From contig OX155955.1 of assembly GCA_944548615.1 (NCBI GenBank), forward strand, positions 7,940,728 to 8,004,727: a DNA stretch of 64,000 nt, in the 5' to 3' direction. The translations under genes were made by a program, and so were the position numbers. The notes under the pieces were generated by a model. That model was not told where the DNA came from. It was given only the letters and a program-made list of their open reading frames with translations, and made no database searches. Position 1 is the stretch's first letter. Each line of letters begins with the position of its first letter. This document shows positions 33,220-45,049 of this stretch, one piece after another. The DNA comes from Micropterix aruncella. Lineage: Eukaryota; Arthropoda; Insecta; Lepidoptera; Micropterigidae.

Positions 33220-33867
33220 CACAACTAGACCTGTCGACTAAAACGGGCGAACTCGTCACCTCAGAAAGTTTTAACAATATTATTCTTTCTTACTCCCGTG
33301 AGGTGAGCGCAGAAGACTTGGACGAAACAGTCCACCGTCTAGTTACGCCAAACGCTAGTAAGAGACCAACGCCTTACCGCGAGATAACCAGGCTAATCAC
33401 CCAGCTGGCCGACACTCGCGCCCTTACTACTAGTTGCAACCAGATTACTCCGGTTTCCCGACTGGTTACGGGTTCGAGGTCGCTTGCGCTGTCCTCTCCT
33501 TTGCGTAGCGGTGAAACGGTGTTTACCGAATCTATCGCGGACCTTTATCCGGCTTTCAACCGGAATATCGCGGACCTTTATCCGGCTTTCACCCGTTTCG
33601 AACAACTACCCCGCTCTATAGGAGACAGTATAGACTCCCCCGACTGTCAGTCAGAATGCACAATCGATTAGCTGTCGCCGCACGGTGAGTAAACCGACCA
33701 GGAGCGCCAGAAGATTGACTCCTGGGGGAAACTGGCTCGCAGGCTAAAGTCCTACTCGGGCTCGCAATTCATAAGTGGAGGCCGCCGGATGGGTGTTGAC
33801 CCGTGAGTTTGACCGACCCTGAATACATGGGTCTTAGTGGCCAACTGCAACAGGGCCCATTAACTCC
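33220..33867 (-). mobile_element. Family N copy H with 12-bp target duplication
   Basis: Flanked by CTGAGTATTATG at 33208-33219 and 33868-33879. The right end is the family terminus GGGCCCATTAACTCCC. A 33-bp internal tandem duplication (TATCGCGGACCTTTATCCGG units at about 33534-33595) is specific to this copy, and the adjoining part of the family is missing. Confidence 0.9.
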
Positions 33868-33879
33868 CTGAGTATTATG

Positions 33880-35060
33880 TGCATGTCAACATTCGCGCGC
33901 GCTGCACCCCACCCATTGTAATCTATGTAGTAACAGCAGCAGTTTGTCGGCTATCCGCAGAACGACAGCGGCTAATAAGTTACAGCACTTTAATCTAGCC
34001 TGGACAATGGATATCCACAATTTCTATACTTATTTCCAGATCAATCATAGGCTTAAAGTCTTAACTTTACAGGAGCAAGACATTATATTCTCGAATTTAA
34101 TAAAAAACCATAAAGAGGGTACGCTTATTCATGGCGCAGAACGATCAACCTACAGTTGATGTCATTGCAATATTAGAAGTGTTCATAGAGACTTATTCTG
34201 AAAATAAAGAATATACGATTGACAACGTGTCGTCTTGACTTATGTAACTGATTTTGGAATTAAATTTTTCGGATATTTCTTACTCGTATTTTATGAAACT
34301 CGTCTTGTTGTTATCACGTGGTCAGACACACACACAGTCACCTATTCAAATACTGACTGCGCCCGACGCTGGATATTTTCGATAACGAATGAAAATCGGT
34401 GTTGCAACATTTCTACGAATGCTACTTGTGTATATTGCCAAGCTAAGATATAATATACTTCCAGGATTAAAGTCTTAAGTAGACCTAAAGTTCCAGGTAG
34501 ATAGTTATAGCTCTAAACTATTTCTTATTGCGTAGTGAGTACAGGTCCATTACATTTATTTCCCATTCTCCTTTATTTTTCAGTACGTTTAAGCATCCTA
34601 ATTAACTAAAATATATCGCGTAAGAAACAGATTAATTATTTTGGTTGTTATAACTCTCTTCTTATAAATTTTCTTTTGAGGAAGCTTTAATGTTTTAAAT
34701 GTGCTGTATTCAAATATGCTGTAGCAAGCTAATCGTTAATGAGTTGCCTTGCGGATTACTTAGCTCATTAAAACTTCATCTTCATGTCGTTTTCACTTTG
34801 TGCTCCATTAGTCGCTGTCTTTGGAGACCGCAAAACAACGTTCAAAGCGCATTTAACTACACGCTAACGCTCTCAGGAAGACGTCGTCGAGGTACTTGCT
34901 ATTCCGATGTATATACCTAGTGGGTAAGGTGTAATATTATAATGGAGCCTTCAACTTATAATTATATTGTTCTATTAAAAACATTGAAAGCGGTTAAGGC
35001 GTTTTTCTTCAATAAATAGCGGCGTTTTTTATGAGATGTATGTGTTTTTTAATAATATTA
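33880..35060. other. No recognised gene
   Basis: Several plus-strand open frames of about 70 codons (33944, 34235, 34699) have no domain and are not conserved elsewhere in the window. A host exon cannot be excluded but is not supported. Confidence 0.35.
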
Positions 35061-35171
35061 TCATTGTCCTCTCCCTATATTAGGGCTCAAAAAAAATATC
35101 CGAACCGGAAAAGGAGGAGCTTTATAAATACACATTACATGTCCTATAATTACGGATTTCCAGCTTAAAGA

Positions 35172-36063
35172 ATTCCAGCATACACTTCCAGACCCCAGTA
35201 ACCTCGCTCGTTGGAGCTTTGCCGAGGATAGTTCTTGTCCCCTCTGTAGCAATACCCCTTGCACAGCTAGACACATTCTAGCTGGCTGCAAGGTGGCCTT
35301 AGATCAAGGACGGTACACTTACCGCCATGACAAAGTTCTCGCTGTTATTCGCGAGGTAATTAGTCTCTCAGTGGCTCGTGCCAACAAGGGTTTGACAGTA
35401 TCCTCCAAACCCCCAATACAGTTTGTGCGGGATGGCTCTAAAGGCAAAAAACATTTAACTACAAAACCTTTCTCAATAATCGAGAAAGCTACAGATTGGA
35501 TTCTGGAGGTTGATTCGGTCTCCAAGCAGTATAAATTCCCTGAAAGTCTCGGATGCACAGCCCTCCGTCCAGATGTAACTCTTTACTCTCTATCTCGGAA
35601 GGTGGCTCTTATTGTAGAATTAACTGTTCCATGGGAATCAAATATCCCAAAAGACCACGAGTACAAATTAAATAAATACCATGATCTTGCAAATGCCGTA
35701 ACCCGGAACGGCTTCACTGTTCACCTTCACGCGGTGGAAGTTGGCGCTCGTGGCCTGCCAGCTAAATCTCTATTTCACCTCTTTAAAGATCTTGGCCTTT
35801 CCAGAAAAATAATCAACTCTTTCTTAGAAAAATTATCTAAAACTGCGATTTGCGCATCTCAAATTCTATGGCTTCGAAGGGGGAGTGAATGGGTGGTAAG
35901 GTGAACGCTCACATGTGGCAAGACAGCTGTCCTAAACCTACCACAGCCGGTTCGTAAGTCCGGAATCCACTGATCACCCCCCAGAAGTGTAAAAAAATAG
36001 TATTATGATGGGCCCGACTCCGGTCGGTGAATTCTATGGCAGCTCCGTTTGTATTTATTTATT
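35172..36063 (+). pseudogene. LINE with restriction-like endonuclease, C-terminal part (copy 1)
   Basis: Open from about 35175 to 35904. It starts with HTLPDPSNLARWSFAEDSSC, then a CCHC zinc knuckle (CPLC...H-x4-C, ending HILAGC), then GRYTYRHDKVL, and the nuclease core PDVTLYSLSRKVALIVELTV followed by PWESN and KYHDLAN. A zinc knuckle followed by a PD-x14-E nuclease fold is the C-terminal plan of R2/NeSL/HERO-type non-LTR elements. Compared with copy 2, a C-to-A change gives an early stop after RRGSEWVVR. The reverse transcriptase part is absent (5' truncation near 35172). The 3' end is near a TTTGTATTTATTTATT tract. Confidence 0.85.
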
Positions 36064-37322
36064 ATATATTAAGAAGACCCATACATTAAGACAATTATTC
36101 ATTTCCTCAAAAGAATTCGCTAATTATTGCATGAGACCGATCGTTATTCGATATATTAAGACGTTTCTACGACAATTTCTTTTTTATCAGTGAAAGGTTT
36201 GAAAAGGTTTGAAATGGTTTAAAAAGGGAATCTGTATTTTGGGGGATTATATCCCTAATAAAATAAGAAAATTCCTAATCTAGGATCAGTAAAACTCGAA
36301 AATTGAGGGAAATGCACAATTTCGTAAACTTAAATAGTCATGTTCGATAGTCATCCTCTAAAGTTTGAAATAGGGGGAGTGGTTTTTTGAAACTTAAGAT
36401 AATTTTACCTTTCAGGGCATTAAAATATAATTTGATTTTCTCTGCTAACGGTTTACTAAATTTCAAATGGTTAATTTAATTAGGGGAATAAAAAGGGGAG
36501 TCGACGTTTTATTCCGTCAGACGTTTATATCCGAAATGGTTTAAATGCAAATTTGCAATTAAATACAAAGGTGACCGTAAGAAAATAAGAGAAAAATGAG
36601 GTTCCCGAGGGTTTTGTAAAAATATACCCCTTTGGGGGTGAATGGGTTAATATTCCCTCAGTAGATCGGAACTTCAGGTAAAGTGCTCAATTCAGAAAAT
36701 TAAAACATAACTGTTCAAGGGTTTGTCTAAACTCAACCCTAACAGTTGAAAAGACTGTTGAAACTTTTGATAAATAATTTTTAAACACATTGTAACAATA
36801 TAAACCTAAACTATCATTACATTTCTCTCCCAAGTAAGTAAGGAACGATTTTACGAATTTCACTCAGAAGTGAGTGAATAAGTCGACGATTTATTCCGTC
36901 ATACGCTCGTCTAGAAAATAGTTTAAAATAAGTATTTGCGATTTGGGAAAATAATGTCGGTAAGGAAATAAAGAAATCAACATTCGACAGTTTTATACCA
37001 TTCAACCCCTCCGGGGTGGGGGGGGGGGGGGAAATAAAACGAAGTAAAATATACAGAAATATGACAGAAATAAAATAACCACCGTTTCGGTGATTATTTT
37101 ATTTCTGTCAGAAATTCACTAATTAAATTATTGTAATCAAATCAAATTGGAAATTCACTAATTATTATATTTTATTATTATTATTGTATAAATTATTGGA
37201 TTATTATTATAATAACGATTAAACACATTGTTATGATATAAGCTTAAAAAAATGTGTTTCACTATTCTGAGGAACAAAAAAAACAATTATACCAAATTCC
37301 ACCCAGAAGAGAGTGATAATAA
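36064..37322. repeat. Spacer between inverted LINEs, with two copies of repeat U
   Basis: Two diverged direct copies of a non-coding repeat: GTCGACGTTTTATTCCGTCA near 36500 and GTCGACGATTTATTCCGTCA near 36889. A third copy lies at 38640-38870. A run of about 14 G lies at 37018-37031 and TA/ATT-rich simple sequence follows at 37130-37260. Confidence 0.65.
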
Positions 37323-38600
37323 TAAATAAATAAATACAAACGGAGCTGCCATGGAATTCAACGACCGGAGTCGGGCCCATCATAATACTATTTTTTTACA
37401 CTTCTGGGGGTTGAGCAGTGGATTCCGGACTTACGAACCGGCTGTGGTAGGTTTAGGACAGCTGTCTTGCCACATGTGAGCGTGCACCTTGCCACCCATT
37501 CACTCCCCCTTCGAAGCCATAGAATTTGAGATGCGCAAATCGCAGTTTTAGATATTTTTTCTAAGAAAGAGTTGATTATTTTTCTGGAAAGGCCAAGATC
37601 TTTAAAGAGGTGAAATAGAGATTTAGCTGGCAGGCCACGAGCGCCAACTTCCACCGCGTGAAGGTGAACAGTGAAGCCGTTCCGGGTTACGGCATTTGCA
37701 AGATCATGGTATTTATTTTAATTTGTACTCGTGGTCTTTTGGGATATTTGATTCCCATGGAACAGTTAATTCTACAATAAGAGCCACCTTCCGAGATAGA
37801 GAGTAAAGAGTTATATCTGGACGGAGGGCTGTGCATCCGAGACTTTCAGGGAATTTATACTGCTTAGAGACCGAATCAACCTCCAGAATCCAATCTGTAG
37901 CTTTCTCGATTATTGAGAAAGGTTTTGTAGTTAAATGTTTTTTGCCTTTAGAGCCATCCCGCACAAACTGTATTGGGGGTTTGGAGGATACTGTCAAACC
38001 CTTGTTGGCACGAGCCACTGAGAGACTAATTACCTCGCGAATAACAGCGAGAACTTTGTCATTGCGGTAAGTGTACCGTCCTTGATCTAAGGCCCACCTT
38101 GCAGCCAGCTAGAATGTGTCTAGCTGTGCAAGGGGTATTGCTACAGAGGGGACAAGAACTATCCTCGGCAAAGCTCCAACGAGCTAGGTTACTGGGGTCT
38201 GGAAGTGTATGCTGAAAGGCATTCAAATAAAATTTCAGCATCTCTGGCGTCCAGTCATAGAGCATTACCTTCCAGTGCATTGGAGGCGGAATGCAAAAGT
38301 CCCCAATTGTTGTCCAATCATTCTGGCATTGAAGGCCAATAGCATGAGCCATACTCTTGCTGTCGTAATCTCCCCGCAAAAGAGACTTCTTCAAGTCCAC
38401 GTCGCTCGTGGTTGTACTGCCATACCCCAGACCAGTGCCATTCTGGCTGATTCCAGTAAGGAACTTTTTGTGGAAGTCTACGCGGGCTTGTAGATCATTT
38501 GAATCACTACGGCCACTTATTACGTGCTTCGATATTGCCGGATCTTTGGAATTGCACAGAATCGAATTTTTGGTTATTCTGGAGTTGGCGTAGAGCAGAG
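37323..38600 (-). pseudogene. LINE with restriction-like endonuclease, longer copy 2, inverted to copy 1
   Basis: Same element as 35172-36063 but on the other strand and extending about 370 bp further upstream (RSDSNDLQARVDFHKKFLTG, SDVDLKKSLLRGDYDSKSMA, WTTIGDFCIPPPMHWKVMLY). It then carries the same zinc knuckle and nuclease region. Two single-base insertions relative to copy 1 (an extra G after the GCKV codons near 38090, and an extra A near 37712) shift the frame. At the C-terminus it stays open past the stop of copy 1, to TPRSVKK. Each copy thus keeps parts the other has lost. Both are dead. Confidence 0.85.
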
Positions 38601-38639
38601 AGGGCAGTTTAAGCGCTAGCCCAAAATTTTGTTTGGGCT

Positions 38640-38875
38640 AGCGGGAGTCGATGTTTTATTCCGTAAAATGTTCGACTCGGAAACGGTTTAAAATGAGAAT
38701 TTGCAATTAGGGACAATACTAGCGATAAGGAAATAAAGCCATCATTGTTCGACGGTTTTATACAATTTAAGCCCTGCGGGGTTTAAACGGTGGTTATTTT
38801 ATTTTATTCAATAGATATCGGAATTTCGCTAATTAATAATGAGATAATTAATAATAATGAAATAATCCAAGGTGA
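38640..38875 (+). repeat. Repeat U, third copy
   Basis: GTCGATGTTTTATTCCGTAA, a GGTTTAAAATGAGAATTTGC block, AGGAAATAAAG and GACGGTTTTATAC match 36889-37010. It suggests that LINE copy 2 inserted within a region of such repeats. Confidence 0.65.
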
Positions 38876-39284
38876 GTGTTCGATGGATTCAACCCCTGAA
38901 ACAAATGAAAATGAAACATTATGTTTGGATATTTATCTTTTAAAAATGTTTTATCCTAAACAGAGAATTCAGGCGATGTTTTTCCCTTCTAAGGAAATGA
39001 AGAAAAATGCATTGTTCGGCAATTAACGAATTTGAACTGAACCTTCCTAAATCATATAGAGGATGGTATTGCAGTAATGCGGGAGAATGTAACGGATGAT
39101 TCATTTTGCATAAGAGATCAAAGAAGTACTAAACTAACTCTAGGTTGGGGAGGGTCGACAGGTATTGTTCTAAATCCGCTTATGACAGTGCAGTAGGCGC
39201 TTCTTCAGGTTATTACCAAGAAGCCCCCAAACGACTTGTTTGCAGAGCTGAAGATATTAGACATAGGGCAGGTATATTCAAAAA

Positions 39285-39945
39285 CAGTCTTTCTTAACTA
39301 GCTAGTAAAGATATTCACGTTAAAACTGAGCATAAAATTTCAACGAGGAGCGCCACAACCTCTAAACACATTGTACAGAAAACCCGAACATCCTTCTCCC
39401 AAAGACACTTTGGCTTTATAAGGCCCAAAATTTATAACAATCTAAAATAATCTATAAAAACATGCCAACAAACTAAATCAATCCAATTAAAATTTAAAAT
39501 TACACAACATTTACTTCAACTTGGTAGAAATGAGGTGGAAAAGCAATAAGTCATATTTTAAAGTAAAGGTCTGCTATATTATTATTGTTATACATTGCAC
39601 TACACTTTATATTTTTAATAATATTTATTTATTTATTCTACAAACTTCATATTAGTACGACATTTTATATTAATATTAATTTCCAAGACCATGCTATATC
39701 AATATTTTAAATAATTATAAGCTTAATTTGAACTCGCTTATCTGTTTGATATTTTATAATTTTTGTATGTTTCATTTTAATACTATGTGCACATGAATAA
39801 ATCTTGCTATACATAGAGTCTTCCTTGGTACGGGTTATAGCCTAGTTAGGCAGATTTGCATTGTATTGCAGAATTGTAAATTTATGTTTTCGAATGAACA
39901 AAATTATAATAATTATTATTAATGTCGCTTTATATAATATATAGT
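39285..39945 (+). pseudogene. LINE reverse transcriptase C-terminus plus 3' UTR
   Basis: The plus strand reads LASKDIHVKTEHKISTRSAT, KTRTSFSQRHFGFIRPKIYN and LKFKITQHLLQLGRNEVEKQ with a stop in between. The TRTSFGQR...+.P..+N.L order is common at the C-terminus of CR1/Jockey-type proteins. An AT-rich 3' region follows, ending in an ATTATT-rich tail near 39940. Only the last 90 or so codons remain. Confidence 0.65.
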
Positions 39946-40078
39946 AAAACCAAAAATCGCAGTGCTTATTTTCGGATGTTACATTTCCACACCATTGCTC
40001 CACCGCAATTACTAGGATTCTTTTTCCATTAGTAATTACCTGAAAATGGTTAAAACCGAATTATCAGATTTTTTTGAC

Positions 40079-40250
40079 ATCTATTTATTTCAAGTCACTG
40101 TAGGAATTATTTGAGTTCTATTATATATATTTATCTATTCTATTATATCTATTATATTCTATTATATTCCATTCTATTATATCGTTCTAGTTCTATTATA
40201 TCTATTGTATTCTATTTTATCTATTCATTTCAAGCCACTGTAGGGATTTA
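40079..40250. repeat. TCTAT-type minisatellite between duplicated flanks
   Basis: Repeated TCTATTATA units, with CATCTATTTATTTCAAGTCA / CTGTAGGAATT on the left and TCTATTCATTTCAAGCCACT / GTAGGGATT on the right. The unit array appears to have grown inside a short duplication. Confidence 0.75.
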
Positions 40251-40359
40251 ATGAAACATTTTTGCTCACTTTATGTGTGTAAATTATCGGTGGAAATCTT
40301 TGAAAATACACTCTTAACAATTAGTCATTGATTATAAAACGTATTAGATTGCTCAACGT

Positions 40360-40455
40360 CGTACTACGATTTGGCAACTAGGATTTTACTACGAAACGCA
40401 ACTTGTAGATGGCACTCATTTCCAAACATTGATTCATCTTATTATTTTTAATATG
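40360..40455 (-). repeat. Dispersed repeat V, copy 3 (inverted)
   Basis: GGATTTTACTACGAAACGCA, then TGTAGATGGCACT and CCAAACATTGATT are the inverse of the blocks at 20380-20480. Confidence 0.6.
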
Positions 40456-41239
40456 ACGACTTCCGTGGTATAACAGTATGGTGGTGCACTGTAGATGGCT
40501 CTCTAAATACGCGTATACGGTATAAAATAATGTTATAATAACAGAATTTCTACAATCATAGCTTCCTATTTTAATATTATTTACATAAACATGTCAAATT
40601 TAAATACGGTATACTGGTTTCATTACGCACATTAATGTTCATATAGATTAATATATCGCATTCTATCTCTCCGTATTATTTCTGTTATGTAATTAGCCTA
40701 TATAAAAATGCGATAGATGGCACTAATAATAGAATGTTTTTATTGTTATCATTTGTTATTTCCATGGGTTTTTATAATAGACGTTTAAAAAAACTTTCAT
40801 TATCATGTTATTATAGATGGCCAAATAAATTGTTATTAACTTTGTCGTCATGCTGTCAGGACCACCTGCGGCAGCATAAAGTTTTCGCCGGCTCAGAGGG
40901 GTTGCCAAATCGTACTATACAGTTGAGCAATCTATATTAAACCAATGAATTTTTCTTTGTAAAACAAATAACGGGCTTCAACGTTGCTTATATTTCTTCG
41001 TGTACCATTTTAACAAAATTCCACACAGTCGACGCCGGGTAATATTTAGCTAGTTGATTATAAATTAGAGAATTCTCCTTAAAAACGAAAGTTCCCTAAA
41101 TATAGGATGACATCGAAATACTTCGAAATTTTCGGATTTATTCTATTATTTCGAAAGAACATTAAAGGATGCTACGCTCGCTGTCATCCTGACTTGAAAT
41201 TAAAATAATAATAGACAAAATTTTCACCAAAGAAAACAC

Positions 41240-41365
41240 GGCCCGGTGGCATAGTGGTTAGGTCGCCTGATCTTAAATTGTAAGGTTCCGGTTCGATTCC
41301 CGGCTGGGTCACTATTTTCCGTTGGGATAAAATTAACGTACTTGTATTTTCAATTCTGTCGTTTG
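41240..41365 (+). repeat. tRNA-derived SINE, plus-strand copy, tRNA-like head intact
   Basis: 41240-41310 folds as a tRNA-like shape: 5' GGCCCGG pairs with 3' CTGGGTC, with an A box (TGGCATAGTGGTTAGG) and a B box (GGTTCGATTCC). The body (CATTTTCC-like, GTTGGGATAAAATTAACG, TTTTCAATTCTGTCG) matches the minus-strand copies at 43447, 50995 and 13500. It is not a functional tRNA: the anticodon arm is irregular and a SINE body follows. The body fades after about 41365, so this copy lacks the 3' tail. Confidence 0.85.
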
Positions 41366-41984
41366 GATAAAGAAATAACGGACGGCAACAAACATGGAAG
41401 GTACCAGTCAGTGAGAAAGCTACCTGAGCGATGGCAAGAAGTTATATATACATTTGCAGGGTGATTATGTCTAGTCGATACTTAAGTACAAGTATGAAGA
41501 CATTAAAGACTTTATCTTTTATTTAATATTTTCTGTGGGCGGGTTTGATCCGAAGGACGTTATATTATATTATGTATACTGCACGCACAACGTGTAAAAC
41601 ATTTCAGTGCAATAAAAATTGCGGCTTAGCCATAATTATTTCATTCAGATATTTTTGTTTAGCAATTTCGCCAACGAAATGTTGCGTTATTTTCGCCATT
41701 AGGTACTCACTGTAGCCATTACTCACGGCTTCTCGCGGCTGACGTTTGTTACAAGCCTTTTATTTCCTGTTTATGTCACATAGTTTTCATTCGCTGTTAA
41801 CGACAGCGTTATGAATATTCTGATGCTCGGGATTGGAGGTCTTAAATATAGGAAAAAATCGCCGTGATTTTATACACTATTTACTAATTGGCAATTTCTC
41901 ACAAAATAATTGTTTCTCTGTTGAAGTGAGTAAAATTAAGTGCGTAAAAATGGTATTCAAATAACAAAAGCGCGCGCGAATTTC

Positions 41985-42420
41985 GAAAATCTGCCGTGCA
42001 CTCAATACCCACTCTATCTTGTGTTACGTCCTTGCGCTCGACGATGGGTATTGATAACATATTAACCCTTCAGGCCTCGGCCCCTCAGCCGATTGACAAG
42101 TTGATGTCCCAAAAAAAAATTGTAAAAATTATCAAAAAAAATGAATTATGACACTGTCTCACCAAAACATTAATTACTGCCAAACCACTGATTCCATAAT
42201 TAAAATAAAACATATTAACATAATAAAACAAAATAAATTAAATTACAATTAAAACGGGGGCGTCACGCTGAATCGTGTTTTGCCCGATATCGGCCAATCG
42301 GGGCTCTAGGGGTTAAGAATAGGTTTCAACGAAGTAGAAAGTTTCAAACCGCCATTTCTAATGAAGTTCGGGGTTCTTCGGGAAAGTAAAATTATTCTTT
42401 TGATAGCAAAATGAGATTTT
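41985..42420 (+). repeat. Dispersed repeat W, copy 1, holding a piggyBac-type MITE
   Basis: Two outer parts, 41985-42065 and 42313-42420, match 43922-44150 continuously: GAAAATCTGCCGTGCAC, CTATCTTGTGTTACG, GACGATGGGTATTGA, AACATATTAA, AATAGGTTTCAACG, GAGTTTCAAACCG. They are separated by the 247-bp insertion at 42066-42312. Confidence 0.85.
42066..42312. mobile_element. 247-bp piggyBac-type MITE with TTAA duplication
   Basis: Flanked by TTAA at 42062-42065 and 42313-42316. The ends are CCCTTCAGGCCTCGGCCCC and, inverted on the right, CCCCTAGAGCCCCG. A TTAA target and CCC start are the hallmarks of the piggyBac superfamily. The paralogous repeat at 43922-44150 shows the unoccupied site (CATATTAAAAATAGG). 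The interior is AT-rich and non-coding. Confidence 0.9.
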
Positions 42421-42489
42421 GAAATATGCATATAAACCATCATTCTAACCATTCTTCTTAGGGTTCCTCTCCAACTAGTAAATGTTAGT

Positions 42490-42870
42490 CAGCTCTGCAT
42501 ACTTTTTGTTGTCATTCGCCAGGCAAAACAGTTCTGTCCATTCTTGAATGTTTCGCAACCAAGATTTCCGTCTACGGCCTGGTCTCCTCTTCCCTGCAAC
42601 TTTTCCTATCATAATGAGTTACAGAAGTTCGTACCTGTCAAGCCTAAGCACGTGATCCAGGTATGCAACTTTGCGCTGTTTGATGGTTTGCCAAAGATTA
42701 CGGTATTGGCCGACAGGCCGTTGAACTTCCTCATTGGTGATTTTCTGAGTCCAAAATATCGACACCATGCGTCTGTATGCCTACATCTCGAATGCTTCTA
42801 TACGTTTCTTGATATCTTCCTTTATAGTCCAGGTCTCACATCCGTATATAATTATGGGTCAGATGTATCA
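42490..42870 (-). pseudogene. RTE-type LINE protein C-terminal remnant
   Basis: The minus strand reads EDIKKRIEAFEM, then after a stop, AYRRMVSIFWTQKITNEEVQ, KQRKVAYLDHVLRLDRYELL and GKVAGKRRPGRRRKSWLRNI followed by QEWTELFCLA. The order EAFEMW.YRRM, T..VTNEEVL, RKL.YLGHVLR, G+..G+R.PGRR..SWL.NL is typical of the C-terminus of RTE-type endonuclease/reverse transcriptases. Two stops are visible. The opposite-strand 134-codon open frame is a shadow. Confidence 0.85.
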
Positions 42871-43446
42871 CTGGAGAAGACGTATTCGAAGTGGGATTTC
42901 CAGGCTTCGATTGCAAAGAACCTTTTTTTATTTTTACAAAATGGTTAGGCCATTTTCAATTATACCGTATAATATATATTTATATCCTACCTACCTCCCA
43001 ATTCCCAATCAGTGAGAAATTACGCGCCGGCCGAACCAGACGTGCTCCTGTGAGTTTTCTCGTTATCGTGCTGTGATAGTAATTATCGCGTCCGTGAGCT
43101 GGCCAGCCGAAGATTTGGAGACATTTTGGAGTGAAATTGCAGCAAGGAATTTACGCGAAAAATAGAAAGGTGCGTAAATTTGATTCCTTCTCCTCTCCAC
43201 AATGATGCCTATAATCCCTTTAAATTAACCAACCTTCCTCACAGTCCACTCTATATATATAAACTTAAACCCAACACAAAATATATAGATATATAAATTA
43301 AGAATAGCTATCAATCTATAAAGTTACATTTTATGTTATTTCTTTTATTTTTTTTTTATTAAAAGACGTCCTTTGATGTTGGAATATAAAAAGAAATCTT
43401 ATTTTCTTTTCTGTTAATCGCTAGTTTTATAAAATCGAAAACTGTC

Positions 43447-43735
43447 GCGGTTGTTTGTTTGTTTGTTTGTTTATACTCTTTATTGTGAAATGTCACAATG
43501 TGCGGGTTTATTGTCATATGACAATCTCTTACAACCAACCCTACTATGATGTGTTATATGTATGTGTGCGTGTAACATGTCTGTATGTGTGTGTCTTGTT
43601 ATTGCATTCGATCGACAGAATTGAAAATGCAATTCCGTTAATTTGATCCCAACGGAAAATGGTGACCCAGCCGGGAATCGAACCCGGGACCTTAGAATGT
43701 AAGATCAGGCGACCTAACCACTATGCCACCGTGTT
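43447..43735 (-). repeat. tRNA-derived SINE, full-length copy
   Basis: The most complete member. The tRNA-like head lies at 43663-43733 on the minus strand with A and B boxes. The body runs left, and the 3' end is an AATAAAGAGTATAAAC block followed by (AAAC)n (plus strand GTTTGTTTG at 43449-43470). Length is about 289 bp. The head would supply an internal RNA polymerase III promoter. An ACACCGTG/GTGTTTGTTTGACAC duplication sits at the 5' boundary (43729-43772). Confidence 0.9.
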
Positions 43736-43921
43736 TGTTTGACACCGTGCAGGCCGTGTTTGTTTGACACTATATATAAAATAAAAACAAATTTAGCGCG
43801 TGACGTTGGTAGCAACAGCCGTTGTCCAATGTAGACTGAAATGCTGTCAATCGTACCGTTGTTCTGCTGGTAGGCAGCGAACTGCTGTTTAGTGCTGCGA
43901 AGATTATAAACGTGGAGGGGC

Positions 43922-44150
43922 GCGAATTTTGAAAATCCGCCGTGCACACAACACCCACTTTATCTTGTGTTACGACCTTGCACTTGACGATGGGTGTTGA
44001 GAACATATTAAAAATAGGTCTCAACGTAGTAGAGAGTTTCAAACCGTCTTTTCTACTGAAGTTCGGATTCATCTTATTTCATTGGCTTCCCGGATCATGC
44101 GTGAAACTGAAATTATTCTTTTAAAAGCACAATGTTATTTTGAAACTGTA
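43922..44150 (+). repeat. Dispersed repeat W, copy 2 (uninterrupted)
   Basis: The homologue of 41985-42420 without the MITE. It contains GACGATGGGTGTTGAGAACA, then TATTAAAAATAGGTCTCAAC, and ends near GAAATTATTCTTTTAAAAGC. Confidence 0.8.
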
Positions 44151-45049
44151 CCCAGTTGTCAGTTTACAGATACAATATTTTTTTAATAGCTCTGTGTTTC
44201 GTGTATCTATATTCGTGTATCTTTCGGATATTCCATGGGCCGTTTCGTGTATCTAACGTAGGCTAAACGGCAGCCGCATTCGATTTTTACACAGCCGGGG
44301 TTTCCAGTGATATTACGTCAATTACAAGCCTTAACGATCGAGCTATATTTTGCGTCGGGTCGATTTGGTATTTAAAATTGCTATTTATAAATAATATTAA
44401 ACAAGGGAAACAAAATATGCTCTGAAATTTTGAACAGACAAAATTCAACATAAAATACTAGATAGTTTAATACTATTCCCCGCATATATTTCTCCATACC
44501 TAACGATAGACTCAAGGGCGACACATCTTATAAGCGTCGCAGGACGTCGCGACGCTTCTTGCAGTTTACTGCTATTTGTCTTCCCGGAGAGGTGACTCAC
44601 AATTTATATCTGCTTGTGGGGACTGGATGTAGGAATTTGTCAGCGCGCCAAATCTGATAATTATTTGACCGCGTTTCTCAATATGGCTCGGGAAATTCTG
44701 GCTCGTCCGCGAGCGCCAGCCACTAGATAAAATGAACCTCTACTGCAAATGTAGCAAGTTGTGTAGCATTTAAAATGCAGAAAGATATGCCAGCGTATGC
44801 ATTCCTTATTGTATAGAGGCACTGTATAATATACTACATATCTTTAAGCATAGACAAAAAGACGCTGAATATTAGTTGAATAAAATATCGTAGATATCCA
44901 AAGGCACCCGAAAGTGTGATTATTTTCATAGCAATCCTATGACTTACACGAATACTATCGCAAGTCTCATTTTTGGCCAAAAGTAGGGTAGACCGGGAAA
45001 AAAATAATTATTATTTTCATTGTAAATCCTAATCTGTATTTTTCATTTT
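44151..45049. other. No recognised gene
   Basis: A mixed stretch with a GC-richer patch at about 44520-44720. There is no domain or paired repeat that I can support. Confidence 0.4.

Noticed and set aside
41240..41310. A functional tRNA gene
   Set aside because: It is tRNA-like with good A and B boxes, but the anticodon arm is irregular and the same SINE body follows it as at three other loci.
42544..42948. 134-codon plus-strand frame as a gene
   Set aside because: The opposite strand carries clear RTE LINE motifs over the same interval; this frame is its shadow.
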